From contig OU964925.1 in assembly GCA_918807975.1 (NCBI GenBank), positions 7,726,798 through 7,790,797 on the forward strand: DNA of 64,000 nt. Reading direction: 5' to 3'. Numbering within the stretch: the first letter of the stretch is position 1; each line of letters begins with the position of its first letter. Below are positions 33,901 through 44,308 of this stretch, one piece after another. The notes beneath the pieces were generated by a model. The model saw only the letters and a list, made by a program, of their open reading frames with translations, was not told the DNA's origin and did no database searches. Origin of the DNA: Aplidium turbinatum. Its lineage: Eukaryota > Chordata > Ascidiacea > Aplousobranchia > Polyclinidae. The position numbers were made by a program, and so were the translations under genes.

Positions 33901-36900
33901 ATTTATCTACTTAAACCAACAAACCGACAAAACCAACACCAACGTATACCTAATACAGACAGCAAAAGACTGAGAATCTTGGAAGCTTTTCATACAAGAG
34001 GCAGTCACTACTTGGAATCAAATATGACAATGACAGAAGTACAGTCCTATCTTCAGTTTTCTTCTTGCACAACACATTGGCGTTGATACGAGCAAAGTTC
34101 AACATATTACAACATATAAGTCCAAGTCCAACATATGCATAATACAGTTAACGGACACCGCCGTGTAGGTATCTGCCTTCACAATGTATTGCTGGGTCAT
34201 CTGGTCAGAAACATTAACACCGCTTTTGTCTTTGTTACAGAATGTAACAGCTTCATGTTTATTTATTGTTGTTAGTCCGACCACAATAAGTGTGTGGAGT
34301 GTGAAAAGAAAACAAACTTTATTTGCTCTGATAAAATGTTAACTTTGTCGTTTGGTTGTTATTGTTTTTCGTTTACAAGAGCTTGCTGGAACATTTCCTC
34401 TGGTGTAAAGTTTCTAGCAGTCGTCGTGCTTCTTTTTTGACTTTGTTGTTAAAGCTTGCTTGGCTTGCTAAAGCTTATTTGGTAAGATTATGATTAAATT
34501 TTTGTTTTAGATTATAGCACCTCCTCAGAATTATTATCCAAACTGGAATACTTCAATTACAAACTCATTGGGAGATCCTTTGGATAGAGTAAAGTGGAGA
34601 TCCAAACAAAACATAGACCAAGTCTTCATGATGGCTTATGTGTACCATTTGTCACCAAAATATTACCTCATGCTGGAAGACGATGTACTAACGAAAGAGG
34701 GGTTCGACGAAATAATATTAAAAGTACGTCATAAAACAATTCAGACACTAGAGAATTGAATGAGTTAATTATAGGATATCCTGATATTCAATCATAAAAA
34801 TTTTTTAAATGTTGCAACCATATCTTTAATTGGGAATTTAGCAAGCTTTACGATGAGCTTTTATTTCCAGTGTCATAACTCTGTAGTTGTTAGAACATTG
34901 TCAGAACATTCGATACTCTCGCAAGTTTGGTGAACAAATTTTAAATCTCTGCTTGCAGTAGCCTATTGGTTTCGTTGCTACAAATCAAATTTGTACTATT
35001 TTTAATTTAAAAGTCCTAATTTGAAATCTAGTCCTAAGTAATACTGGCTAAGATAATTGAGGGATGTTTGCAGTAAGCTATTTTTGAACAGAAAAATATT
35101 TATTGTTATGCATAACATAATTCTGGCCTTTTAAAATACTAGTGAAAGCTTTCAACCACCGACATTGATTCAACTACTTAGGTTGACAGTATGAAATTTC
35201 CATATGCAGATCAAGTGTTGTAGGCTACCTATAGTTTATTTCAGCCACTATCAGTGCTGCTGAATGGAGAAGGGTCTCTGTATTTCGTTGGTGAAGCGAT
35301 GTGTAGAAATAAACCATCACACACCAATTATTTTTTGCGGTTTTGGATTTAGCTTTAGATATGGGGTTGAACGACTGCTTCCTCTTGTTATAATTTGTTT
35401 TTATTAAAAAAAAGGTTGCAAGAGATTCTGTTGTCGGGAAAGATTTTTGCGGAAGCCAGATACGGTTTAGCACATTTTCAAGTGACGTTTGCATTTCCGA
35501 AATTTAACATACACGGTGTCTAGAAGTAATTTTTTAACTAAATGTTTGCCCGAATAATAAAAATATGGCTTAGCATTTGATAAATACGCTAGTAGATTTA
35601 GATTCCTTTTGACCCCGACAGCAAAATTAGTCATTTTTACATTGATTCAACGTCTGAAGACGTTGAATCAATGTAAAAATTGACGAATTTTGCTGTTTGG
35701 AGAGGAAATGGTTGTTTTGATTAAATTAATTTCATTGAGCTATTCCATGGGTTAAAACTAATGCATGGATAACCGCTTATGTGTGCACGTTCTGTCAAGA
35801 ACAATGGGGAGCGACTACTTCCTTATAAAATCTAATTTATTCCAGGAAGCAAAATCCCGTGAAAATCAGGAATGGTTTTACATTTCATTCAGCCAGCTTG
35901 GAGCCATAGGGAAGCTGTTTCGAATCACAACCCTTCCATCATTGGCGTCATTTATTCACATGTTCTGGAACAAACAACCCCTTGATTGGCTTTTGGTGAG
36001 GCATCAGTTTTTGTATAACCAAAAAATTGTAAACTGTTTGCTTATAAGATTATGCTATAAAAACTTTACAAATACACAATCAGTTTTTCTTGGTTGTAAC
36101 TGTATCAAAATATTGCCAGATTTTATAGAAAAATACAACAAACTGTTGCGCAACTCACTTGTAAGTCAGATGTATCATAGCCATAAAAAAGACATAAAAG
36201 CATAAAAAAGTGACACATATCGTTGTATTAGGATGATTACGTCAGAACATCAAACTGCGGCCATGGAGCCTGGGACCGTTGTGTAGAAAGAATGCATGCA
36301 AAGATGCTTTATGTTACACCGTCTCTATTTCAGCACATGGGAACGTAAGTACGACGACTTGCTTGTGAATACATGTTGCCAAAAATTTCAGATCACTCAA
36401 GATTTAATTTGAAATCTTGGGTGCTTCTATAAATTGAATTCCGAAATTGTTGGGTTCTGCTTTGTTAAAATTTTTCTTTTCTGTGAAAACCCGTTTGATC
36501 TGTTCAGAGGTTGCACTTCTATCTACTACAACATAAGTAGAGAGCTTAGAAGTTAAATGAATGAAGATTTTCACATTCCTGATGAGGACTTAAGTTAAGC
36601 TGAAAACGTTCGACTGTTAAAACTATTTGTAAATATGTAAAATATATTGTTATAATGCTCAACCCTGTTGTATTGTTGTGTCTTGCCTGTTTTTGGTACA
36701 ACAAAGCAAACTCTCTCCGAAACTACATAAATGAATCAATATCCCAGACAACAAAATTCGTCATTTTTACATTGATTCAACGTTTGCAGACGTTGAATCA
36801 ATGTAAAAATGGCAGATTTTGCAGTCCTTGATCGTGCACAAAGACGAAGGTAAAGTGACTTCCTTTGTCGGGAAAATTCCGTGCAGTTTAAGGCAGGGAT

Positions 36901-37555
36901 TAGACAGGAAACATGCAGTGTGCAATGCAAAGTGCTTTAAAGTAATGTTACTTACTGCATGCAGACTTGATTTTTTTATGAACTGTTATGCCCCTCGTTA
37001 CGAATTAGACACCTCATTGTATGTTTTTGTTTTTGTATTTTGATTAGTTACAAACTTTTGAAATCGACACACTGTACAGCAAGGCATGTTAAATGCTTTA
37101 AAAATGGAACTTTTGCCGTTTACCATGTTTTATTGCTGCATAGCAAGTTTATACCCATTTATTCTTATGCAGTATTACCAGCCGATATTGCATAGGACTG
37201 CAATAAATCCAGCACTGAAGTAAAACTACTGCAAAATGGGCATCCTGTGTTATAACAATTTAATAGTAGCCTATATAGTGTACAAGGTGCTTTTCATTTT
37301 ACGTTTAGCTGTTCCGGACTGATATAGCCTAGTCAAGACAAATTGCTTTATGAAATAGTGGAAAACTTAAGTGGCATGCTAGAATGTTCTCAAAGGTAAA
37401 TAAAATCTGTTCTAAATGAAACGTGACTGTATTAAACACAATGGTTGCATAGTTTAGTAAAAGCAACTCAATCATTGAAAGTCTTATTATTTTCTTATAG
37501 GTTTTCATCCTTGAAAGGAAAGCTAATGCCAGTAAAAGATAAAAAATTCAAATGA
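24771..37555 (+). CDS. MGAT4: MGAT4-like GT54 N-acetylglucosaminyltransferase, 7 exons
   Basis: MGAT4 (GnT-IV) enzymes add a beta-1,4-GlcNAc branch to the core alpha-1,3-mannose of N-glycans in the Golgi. Exons are 24771-24971, 27338-27634, 29476-29655, 34511-34723, 35846-35995, 36232-36344 and 37501-37555. All have GT/AG borders and consistent phases, giving about 402 residues. Residues 12-27 form a type II membrane anchor, and 93-125 are asparagine-rich stem. The GT54 domain starts at IIGIPTVK (159-166). It continues through CIGETN, PPQNYYP, VKWRSKQNIDQVFMM, YYLMLEDDVL (acidic metal/donor site at 282-284), FSQLGAIGKLF, QPLDWLL and PSLFQHMG. Vertebrate MGAT4A/B continue for about 140 more residues of lectin-like domain; here a stop follows directly after the GT54 domain. 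Whether it is closest to the A/B, C or D type is unresolved, and activity is inferred. Confidence 0.88.
24985..25160. mobile_element. Small MITE in MGAT4-like intron 1
   Basis: Ends TAGGGGCGGATCCTA and TAGATCCGCCGCTA form an imperfect inverted repeat. It starts only 13 bp after the exon 1 donor site. G-rich sequence lies near the left end and CTCCTCTTCCTCC near the right. No clear target duplication is seen. Confidence 0.55.
26014..26623. mobile_element. Possible piggyBac-like MITE in intron 1
   Basis: TTAACCCTA at 26014 and TAGGGTTAA ending at 26623 give TTAA-flanked inverted ends. CACGG/CGTG-rich segments lie near both ends. The inverted repeat is short, so the call is tentative. Confidence 0.5.
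26880..27073. repeat. Foldback with arms of about 73 bp
   Basis: The left arm 26880-26953 and right arm 27000-27073 are reverse complements (GTTTCTCGGCAGCCGATTTG through GCCCATGAGGCTGGGCTC). About 46 bp separate them. The spacer itself carries another partial copy of CCTCATGGGCGAA. A diverged single arm is at 12385-12460. Confidence 0.9.
27338..27634 (+). CDS. MGAT4: MGAT4-like exon 2: Asn-rich stem and start of the GT54 domain
   Basis: An acceptor (TGTTTCAG) precedes a 99-codon exon in phase 0. Residues 93-125 are mostly Asn and Ser with several N-glycosylation sequons (such as NTT at two places). The exon ends IIGIPTVK, the conserved entry into the GT54 domain. Confidence 0.88.
27415..27510 (+). 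repeat. Exonic AAC-rich trinucleotide repeat
   Basis: Imperfect AAC/AGC triplets encode the polyasparagine part of the MGAT4-like stem. The run is in frame and interrupted by Ser, Lys and Arg codons, so it is tolerated coding sequence. Confidence 0.9.
29476..29655 (+). CDS. MGAT4: MGAT4-like exon 3: GT54 domain, beta-strand region
   Basis: This 60-codon, phase 0 exon encodes DYLMDTITSLL and VLVCIGETNKTF. These match the YLIDTLHSLI and VVFIGETD blocks that I recall from vertebrate MGAT4. Confidence 0.88.
29725..30491. mobile_element. Foldback DNA element in MGAT4-like intron 3 (TAGGGTGGGTCG family)
   Basis: The arms are reverse complements from TAGGGTGGGTCGAAA inward for at least 150 bp. Exact duplications TTATACAT lie at 29717-29724 and 30492-30499. 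It has no coding capacity. Terminal sequence and duplication length tie it to the foldback at 7151-7974. Confidence 0.92.
31377..33146 (+). mobile_element. piggyBac transposon remnant in MGAT4-like intron 3
   Basis: Ends CCCTATATGGACA and TGTCCATATAGGG are inverted repeats immediately flanked by TTAA (31373-31376 and 33147-33150). Subterminal repeats around GTAACAGATTTGCTACGTTT occur at both sides (near 31397, 32945 and 33000). Two exon-like segments and the beginning of the piggyBac domain lie inside; the catalytic core is gone. Confidence 0.9.
31840..32824 (+). pseudogene. piggyBac transposase N-terminal remnant
   Basis: A segment at 31840-32008 has a good acceptor and donor and encodes an acidic stretch ending VDVPDNSFSDS. 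It joins in phase to 32471 onward (DEGIMESINPP, then REQADPDFITSQ). In an overlapping frame the next part reads ANYFKVLYDEAIVEQSYLYL. This is the entry of the PGBD domain (P--YF-L-F--EL---IVE-TN-YA). The frame change and the absence of the DDD core show the gene is broken. It is bounded by piggyBac termini, so it is not a host exon of the surrounding gene. Confidence 0.75.
33904..34030 (+). repeat. Dispersed repeat, copy 2
   Basis: This is the partner of 941-1068 in opposite orientation. Shared sequence includes AACCAACAAACCGACAAAAC, GAGAATCTTGGAA and GAGGCAGTCA. It lies in MGAT4-like intron 3. Confidence 0.65.
34511..34723 (+). CDS. MGAT4: MGAT4-like exon 4: catalytic centre
   Basis: Starts right after TTTGTTTTAG and ends before GTACGT; 71 codons, phase 0. 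It holds APPQNYYP, RVKWRSKQNIDQVFMM and YYLMLEDDVL. The LEDD group is the presumed DxD-like site binding the metal and UDP-GlcNAc. Confidence 0.92.
35613..35701. mobile_element. Small palindromic MITE in MGAT4-like intron 4
   Basis: Ends CCCCGACAGCAAAATT and AATTTTGCTGTTTGG surround a perfect palindromic core of the ACATTGATTCAACGTCT type. It is the best-preserved copy of the family. Confidence 0.85.
35846..35995 (+). CDS. MGAT4: MGAT4-like exon 5: GT54 domain
   Basis: This exon has 50 codons, phase 0, between TTATTCCAG and GTGAGG. FSQLGAIGKLFR, FIHMFWNKQP and LDWLL match the conserved FSQLGFIGK, MFY-EKP and IDWLL blocks of the family. Confidence 0.9.
36232..36344 (+). CDS. MGAT4: MGAT4-like exon 6: end of the GT54 domain
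   Basis: Encodes a Cys-containing segment (CGHGAWDRC) and TPSLFQHMG, equivalent to FRPSLFQHVG in vertebrates. It ends in phase 2 before GTAAGT and is completed by the first base of exon 7. Confidence 0.85.
36743..36828. mobile_element. Small palindromic MITE in MGAT4-like intron 6
   Basis: It begins CCCAGACAACAAAATTCGTC, has the palindromic ATTGATTCAACGTTTGCAGA-type core, and ends near GATTTTGCAGTCC. Confidence 0.8.
37501..37555 (+). CDS. MGAT4: MGAT4-like exon 7: short terminal exon
   Basis: After TTTTCTTATAG, one base completes a Thr codon and the exon reads FSSLKGKLMPVKDKKFK, then TGA (37553-37555). Vertebrate enzymes have HSSLSGKIQKLTDKDY here, so the exon is genuine. The stop comes where the lectin-like domain would begin. 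A frame one base ahead stays open to 37754 (see findings). Confidence 0.8.
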
Positions 37556-38091
37556 TCAAGATGATTCTTCAATGTTTAAACTTATACTTTTGTGGAGCAG
37601 TTTATACCTCAAGCAAAACCTGACACTGTCCGAGCCAATTATGCAAGATACTTTTGAAGTTCAGAAGTTGAGCCGCCAAGCGTTCTTGGAAAAAACTTTC
37701 AAACAAGCTTCAAACAACTTGTTTATTTGGAATACAAAAATATATTTATTTTGAATATAACAACAAATATTCAACACAAAACAATGCTGGTTTTCTACAA
37801 CTTCAGTGTATTATTTTGATGTTTGATGTTTTAAAAGTGATGCTAAACCACTACGTGTCGCGACACACCTAAAACAGATACGTGTCACAGATTTCATTAA
37901 GTGAATAATTGTTACTCCTTGCTCTTGGCTACACCTATGCAGCACCAGAAGCCAGGCTCTGATGAATCTTTAGCATCACATGAGGGTGTCTTTCTCACTA
38001 GTCACACTCACTAAGAAGTGTCATCAGTATCGTTGAAAAGTGAGGGGGTCCATAAAGTACATTTTTGACAGGGCCCGTAACCAGGGCTGGA

Positions 38092-38544
38092 TTTATTTAA
38101 AAATAGGCTCTAGGCTATTTCCCTTTTGAGGTTCCCAACCTAGAGGTTTGAGGTTCCCAACAAATTCTCTACCATAGAGAATTATTATGATTGGTGATAG
38201 AGAAACATACAAGCAAGTATTTAAATTAATCATATGAGTATAACCAAAGTTTGTAATTTAATTATAAACGTTTTCTGAAATATTACTATAAAATAAGAAA
38301 TGTTAATCAACCAAAATAATTGCACGTTATTGTTTGTGTTATGTTCTTTAAGGAAATATTTAACTTACAAATTTTGTATTGCCATTTTGAAAAATGCTAA
38401 TATAATACAGTAGATAATTATAACTGTAGACTAACCTACACGTAAGCTACTCGACACCAACGTGGGACATCTTAAATTTTGAGGTTCCTAAATCTTGAAC
38501 CCTTAGGCTTCAGCCTTTCTAGTCTAATCGTAAATCCAGCACTG
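38092..38544. mobile_element. Short hAT-like element
   Basis: Ends CAGGGCTGGATTTA and TAAATCCAGCACTG are inverted repeats. Flanking octamers CCCGTAAC (38084-38091) and CCTGTAAT (38545-38552) agree at 6 of 8 positions. A TTTGAGGTTCCCAAC-type sequence repeats near both ends. It is non-coding. Confidence 0.75.
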
Positions 38545-39192
38545 CCTGTAATCTTTCCAAGGAACCCAGAAGCATGAAGAGCACTTCTTATTTGTTGGGT
38601 TTAGTGCGTTTTTCTCAGAAGTGTCTTAATTTGAGGATCAAGGATCTCTTTGATACCGGGACTAAATTATCATCACAACCCCGGCCCTCAGTGTCACATC
38701 TCGTACCAAGTAATGTGTAACTTACTTGTTTGCTATCGAAGTATCCAAATTTACTGTAATTATGACTTAAAAACTGAAATTGGTGTTATGTTCGAAAACA
38801 TAACCAAGTTAAAGTGTTGTCTTCGTGTTACGCCTTGCATGGAAGCGCTATCAAAAATGCGACACTTAAGCGATATTACCGAGACATTTACAAGGCACAT
38901 GTGTATATGATATTGTTAGTTTGATCACGTTAACAACTTTAGAGGTTTTATGATTGTGCTATGCAATACCACAGTGCTATGCGATTAATAGCACCCTAAA
39001 TATAATTTTATAACGAGACGTGTATATGCGTTTTTATTGTTGTGCTTCAAATAAAGTCGGTATTGTGACATTTTCCAACATCTTTGTATTGGTTTTACTT
39101 CTGAATTTTGATCACATTGCACTTACACCATAAATTAAATGTGACACATTGAAAAAGAAAAAGATACCAAGAAACTGGCTATGATTCGCTTC

Positions 39193-39427
39193 TCTGGGGT
39201 GTGCGCGCTTGAGCAATTCACTTCAAGGACTGCTCCCTATAGTCACATAGTGGATGGGATAATTCACAGACAAAAACACTTCGAAAACTGGAAGCCCACT
39301 TTATCAATTTTGCTAACCGGGCCTACGTCAGTGGTTCAAAGCCTCTGCAAGTAAGCGAAACTGTCAGGAATAAGCTATCTGAAGCTTTCTCAGTCCAAGG
39401 ATAAAGACTCAAAACCAACCAAACCAT
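39193..39427 (+). mobile_element. tRNA-derived SINE (family A), 5'-truncated
   Basis: It starts within the body at GGGGTGTGCGCGCTTGAGCA and continues through GGACTGCTCCC and GGGCCTACGTCAGTGG to an AAAACCAACCAAACC tail. The tRNA-like head is missing. Confidence 0.75.
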
Positions 39428-42400
39428 AATTACATGAGTATAAGGATTGCCTTTTAGCACCAACGGTAAACACTAATATCAACAGTTGGCCGTTCAAGGG
39501 CCAACCGATCTCGCTGTGAAACTGGATACATAACTGACATGGAACTGTAACCAACAACAAGGTTTGCCATTGCCATTGTAGCAACGTTCACGCTTGTAGC
39601 ACCCCGACAACGGCGACGTTTGAAATTTACAGACAGAAGTGGGTGACATTGAGTGCCTTAAGACAGTGGTGCGTAACCTTTTTCTATATTTTACCCTTTT
39701 GTGAAACAAGATTTTACCACATGTAGCTTAACTCCAAAAAATTCAAGGTGATATTCATTAAAATAACAAAATTAACAAATTAGTGGAGAATAAACTGAAA
39801 TAGTTCAGCAGAAACTGCGTAAGTTTACTTTTTGAACAGCATGAACATATTTAGTAGGCTATGTAGTCGAATCCAGGCTTTAAATTACGTGGACTGGAAG
39901 GATCTTTGACAGCTTTAAGACGGCTGCACTTGTTTTTTTGCAACCAAGTCTTCAATGTCTGGTGAAATAGTCAGGTTTTTGTTTCAAAGGACTGTGAATG
40001 AAAAGTGGCCTTAACTTTTGACGTAGAATTGCGATATAAGTCGGCCTTGGACTAGATAAAGTCTTGTAAATTGGCTAAACCATCGGATCAGGACCGGATC
40101 GGATCTTGAAAATTTTAAAAACTATCTGATCAGGATCGAATGGGATCTTGCACTTGTCGGATCAAGAATAAGTCAGGATCAATAAGGAAGGCGTAAACAT
40201 TTTTATTAATTGCCATTCAAAACTAGCCCAATTGTTAGCTGACTGCTAAAATAAACCAAAAGTAGATAAAGTTAGAAAAATCGCGCAAAGTCAAGTCATA
40301 ACAAACATTTTTGAGTGGAAATGGTGTTTTACAAAAGGCACTTACTCAATGATCAAAATGAAACAAATCAACCATAGCCCACAACTCGGAATTGTTAAAG
40401 ATTTTCCTCCTTACTTAAATAAACTATTGCAGAACTGGTAATCGTGTTCTAAATTGTCATCAGTGTTGCTATATAATTTTTCCAGCGTCAACCTCAAGAA
40501 CTTTCAAAACTTTGTTGCAGTTTTTTGTGCATGTTGAAACAGTTGTGGACCTGAAAAATAGGATTTTCTGGAGATCCATAGTTTCAACATTGCATTAATT
40601 GAACAATGTAAACATTAAGGTCTGCAAATTAAAAACGTTGGCTAGAATGTGTGGGCGTGGAGCTTGTCCCGAGAAAACTTTGGAAAATTTTATCTTGTTT
40701 TAGTTATTTTGTTTTTTTATGTATTTTCAGGCCCAATAATGATTTTTCGGTTCTAGACGTAGCCTACACTTTAACGTTATAGACTGATTTCACCCAATTC
40801 ATTAAACTGTCATATTTTGTGATAGTTTAAGACGGAACGTTTGCTTTAAACTTAAAGTACAATTACTAAAGCTTATGTTTTTGTTTTTGCAAGACGTTGA
40901 ACTTGATTGCTTGCGATTTCCTATCAGTCCAACGTTTTGTTGGCTATCAAATTCCCACTTATATGTATTTGCTTTTGATAGCCTATGGATTATTAGAAGA
41001 CTAAAAGGTCCTGCTGTTAGTGAGTTTACGTACCTTCATACAGTTTGTTCAGCAGTCCATTGCTAGTTTATAGAATATGATGCAAGTTCGGTGTGTTTGA
41101 TACTCATACTGTTCAATTTATAATTAACTTGGGAGTTTTCTTTATTTTTGACGACTCCAAAGATACAACAAAATTTATATGTTGATAGGTAACCTGATCA
41201 GCTAAAGTATGAAAACAGAAAATAGAGATTGTTGATTTACCCAGAAACGTATGTCAGATGGGCTCATGTTGAGAAAGAAGAATTTACAAAAGGATACAAA
41301 CTGGCCTATTTTAGTCAACGATTGAAAATAAAACATGTTGCCAAACGTTTCAGAACATGAAGCTCTACTCGTAGCAAAACCAACTTTCCTTCAACCCTTT
41401 GATGTTGCGACCGCGCCATGTTTGCGATTATCTTGTTTCGACATCAAGTGCGTTACAACGTTCGCGTTTTGTTGCTTCTATCTTTTTCTAGACCTCTGCT
41501 ATATTTGGAGTATAACTTACTGCTTTTCGTTGTAATGGTCAAAAGTAAAAACAAACTGAACTGAAACAAGCAAAACAGGAAGCTCTACGCATAGTGAAAC
41601 CAACTTCACTTCACATCATTCTTTAACTGTGTAAAATAGCAAAAATGCCGAACCAAGCGATACATCATTCGCTGGAGGTGTAGATGATGTAATGCCTCCT
41701 TATCCATTTTCTATTCTAAAAAAAAAAATCATTCAAGCTATTTTCGCTGTGTGTGGAGCGACATGTCCAGAGATGTTAATATGATTTTTGTACCTTTATT
41801 TATTAAAAAAATATATTGCAGAGCAAAATAATTTCAACAGCATAAGTAGCACCACACCTGGCAACTTATTGATCAAACGCACACTGCGAGGGGGCGCACG
41901 TACGCTGAGCGGTTGACAACACCGCAGCAATGCAAAAGTTGTGTAGGTGAAGTTATTTGCTTGTGCACGTTCATATCCTTGTCTAACGCAAGACTAATGA
42001 TACAAGGAATATCTTACCTTGTCGTTTGTCTTTTCATTCCATGCTAATCTGGGAAATGGGAATTGCTTACTATGAGCAAAGACAGAAGCAAAAAGTAAAA
42101 CCTAGAAACGAAGAGTGAGAAACAAGAACTGACTGCTAAAGTAATAATTCAAACCTAACCATGAACATCATGGTGGTGTGGTACATGTCAACGATGAAAA
42201 CATAGTCCAAGTTTGTAGAAATACGTACTTCTGATTTACATAAGAATTTAGCAAGATAGTTGGAAAAAAGTCAAGTTTTCATACGTTTTGCTGAAAAATC
42301 AAAAGCGTAAGGGCAAGCAAATATTGCTCCATGTGAGCTATTATTGCTGAGAACTGAGCAGCTATGTTGATGTTGCCGTTTGCTGTTAACCAGAAGTGCT

Positions 42401-44128
42401 GCCATATACTTTATAGTCATACGTTTTACTCTCAAACGGTTTTTATGACTTTGGCTGTAAAAAATTAAAATCAGAATGCGATCATGGCGCGCTTCGACAT
42501 CAGAACTCTGACTCCCATTTTCATATCTTACTCAAATTAATTTATCGTTATCAAATATGCTTAACTTTTTACATCAGTATTCAGTTTTCTGTTTAGTCTG
42601 ACAGCCGGTGTCTAATATAGACAATTAATTATTATCATCTTGACTTGATAAAATCTTTGAAATTTTAGATTGAAATTGTTTTATAGAATCGTCACTCAAT
42701 TGGATAACCTTAGGTTTGTATTACTTGCTCTATACACCAGAAACTCAGTTTGCTCTTTTTGTATAGTTTTGCTCAATCCATCCTGGTATCGTATCTTCTT
42801 ACAAACTTTAAGAATTTGTTTTCTCACAACATCGCGCCAGCAACAGTCTGTTGCTGTTCATAAAACTATTGAACACACGCTCGTACTAAGCAGCAGCTGC
42901 CGATGTGTTGACGAAATCCCCTTTCCTGTTTTCGACATAACCTAATTGTGACAAAGTGGGTGCATTACTTTAGCTAAAGAATAACTCAGCCAAGACAGAG
43001 ATTGACAAAGTAGCCGAAAGGACACTAGCAACAACGCGTCTTTGAGTTCTAGTATTGTGCGTAAGGGAGATAGCAAAGTCAAAAGAATATTAATGGAAAA
43101 AAGATGAACTGAGGAGTCAAAAAAATTCATGTTCAAAAATTCTTAAACAAATGGAAAACATCCGGCTATATACGCAAAGTCAAGGATTGGAAATAGGTCT
43201 ACTGTGCAAACAATATATGCGACTGCAAACAAGGTTGGAAGATTGCTATAACCATGATATCTAGCATAATTTTATGTCAGTTGCAACAATGTGGCCCAAA
43301 ATAATTCTCATTAGGAGTTTTACAAATACTGTTTTGTTATTTGCAGAAGTAGGCTACTCAACCGTGTGATATTTAAGTTCAACTTTTTGCTTTGTTGTAG
43401 TTTTGATATTTTTAATAATAATTTCTTCTCTCTTGAATACGGTATCATTAATGGAACATTCTAATGAGGAAGAGAAAGAAAAGAAGTATACGTGTGCAGA
43501 ACAGTCAAAGAGTATAAGTAGTCTACAAAAAAAGGTTGTTGGACTACAGTACTCCAAGGTGACAAATGAAATACTTTTGTACCGAAGAAAAAAGAAATAA
43601 GCTGCTTGGATGGCTTCTCATTTTATGATGTTGATTGCTTAATATTGATTGCGTCTTAAAAGTGAAAATAACCGGTGCATAGCCAGCCGTTGGCTTGAGT
43701 TGGAAGTAGGCCATGCAATTTGAGCTGGTATATACAATGGTATTTCCTATTGCTTTACTTGGTAATAATGTGTAAAATGTTGGATTTAAGTCCACTGATC
43801 TAAACAAACTGTACCACAAAAGTTTTGAAAATATTTAGGTGCATTGAGATAGTGACACAGTTGGCAAATAAAATCGAAACGTTTTAGTTGCCAAATGATA
43901 CCTCATATTTTTATAGAAAACACTAACTTAGGCATGGCGTCTTACCTTCTCGATATAAGTTGCTTTGTATAAACGCTTAGCAAGCTACAGGTGGATTCCA
44001 AAGTTGAAAAGCATAAAGCGAACTTTCTTTGAACTCTAACAACTTGTTCATCTCTTTGACTTTGCCTCATGGTAGGAAAGAGTTTCAGAAGACCTTGATT
44101 GCTGAACACGGAGCTAACGACCATAAAC

Positions 44129-44308
44129 ATGCTTCGGATCAACAACCAAACGGCTATCAACAATCAGGCTGGGAGCGGATTTGAAACGGTTTCTGGTTGG
44201 AGTCAAGACTGGTCGTCAGCAGAAAGCTACACGAATGCCACAGCGACGTCACTTGACGAAAGTTTCAACTGTGACGTATGGAGCATGCCGTCTCGTGTGG
44301 CATTACAA
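44129..44308 (+). CDS. GPCR exon 1: extracellular N-terminus
   Basis: The chosen ATG at 44129 gives 60 residues. There is no cleavable signal peptide, as is usual for class A receptors. Sequons NQT and NAT are present. The donor GTAAGC follows a complete Gln codon. No in-frame ATG is found just upstream. Confidence 0.75.

Larger units (their letters stand above)
37556..44128. other. Intergenic between the two host genes
   Basis: It includes the likely 3' UTR of the MGAT4-like gene. A possible poly-A signal AATAAA lies near 39052, though this is distant and unproven. A small hAT-like element is at 38092-38544 and a truncated SINE at 39193-39427. GGATC-rich sequence is found at 40080-40170. 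The rest shows no recognisable gene. Confidence 0.5.

Noticed and set aside
35225-35494. 89-codon minus-strand frame in MGAT4-like intron 4
   Set aside because: No recognisable motif, neighbours or splice context; length is within chance for this window.
40080-40170. GGATC-rich stretch as a possible binding-site array
   Set aside because: Repeats are irregular and short; too weak to call as a feature.
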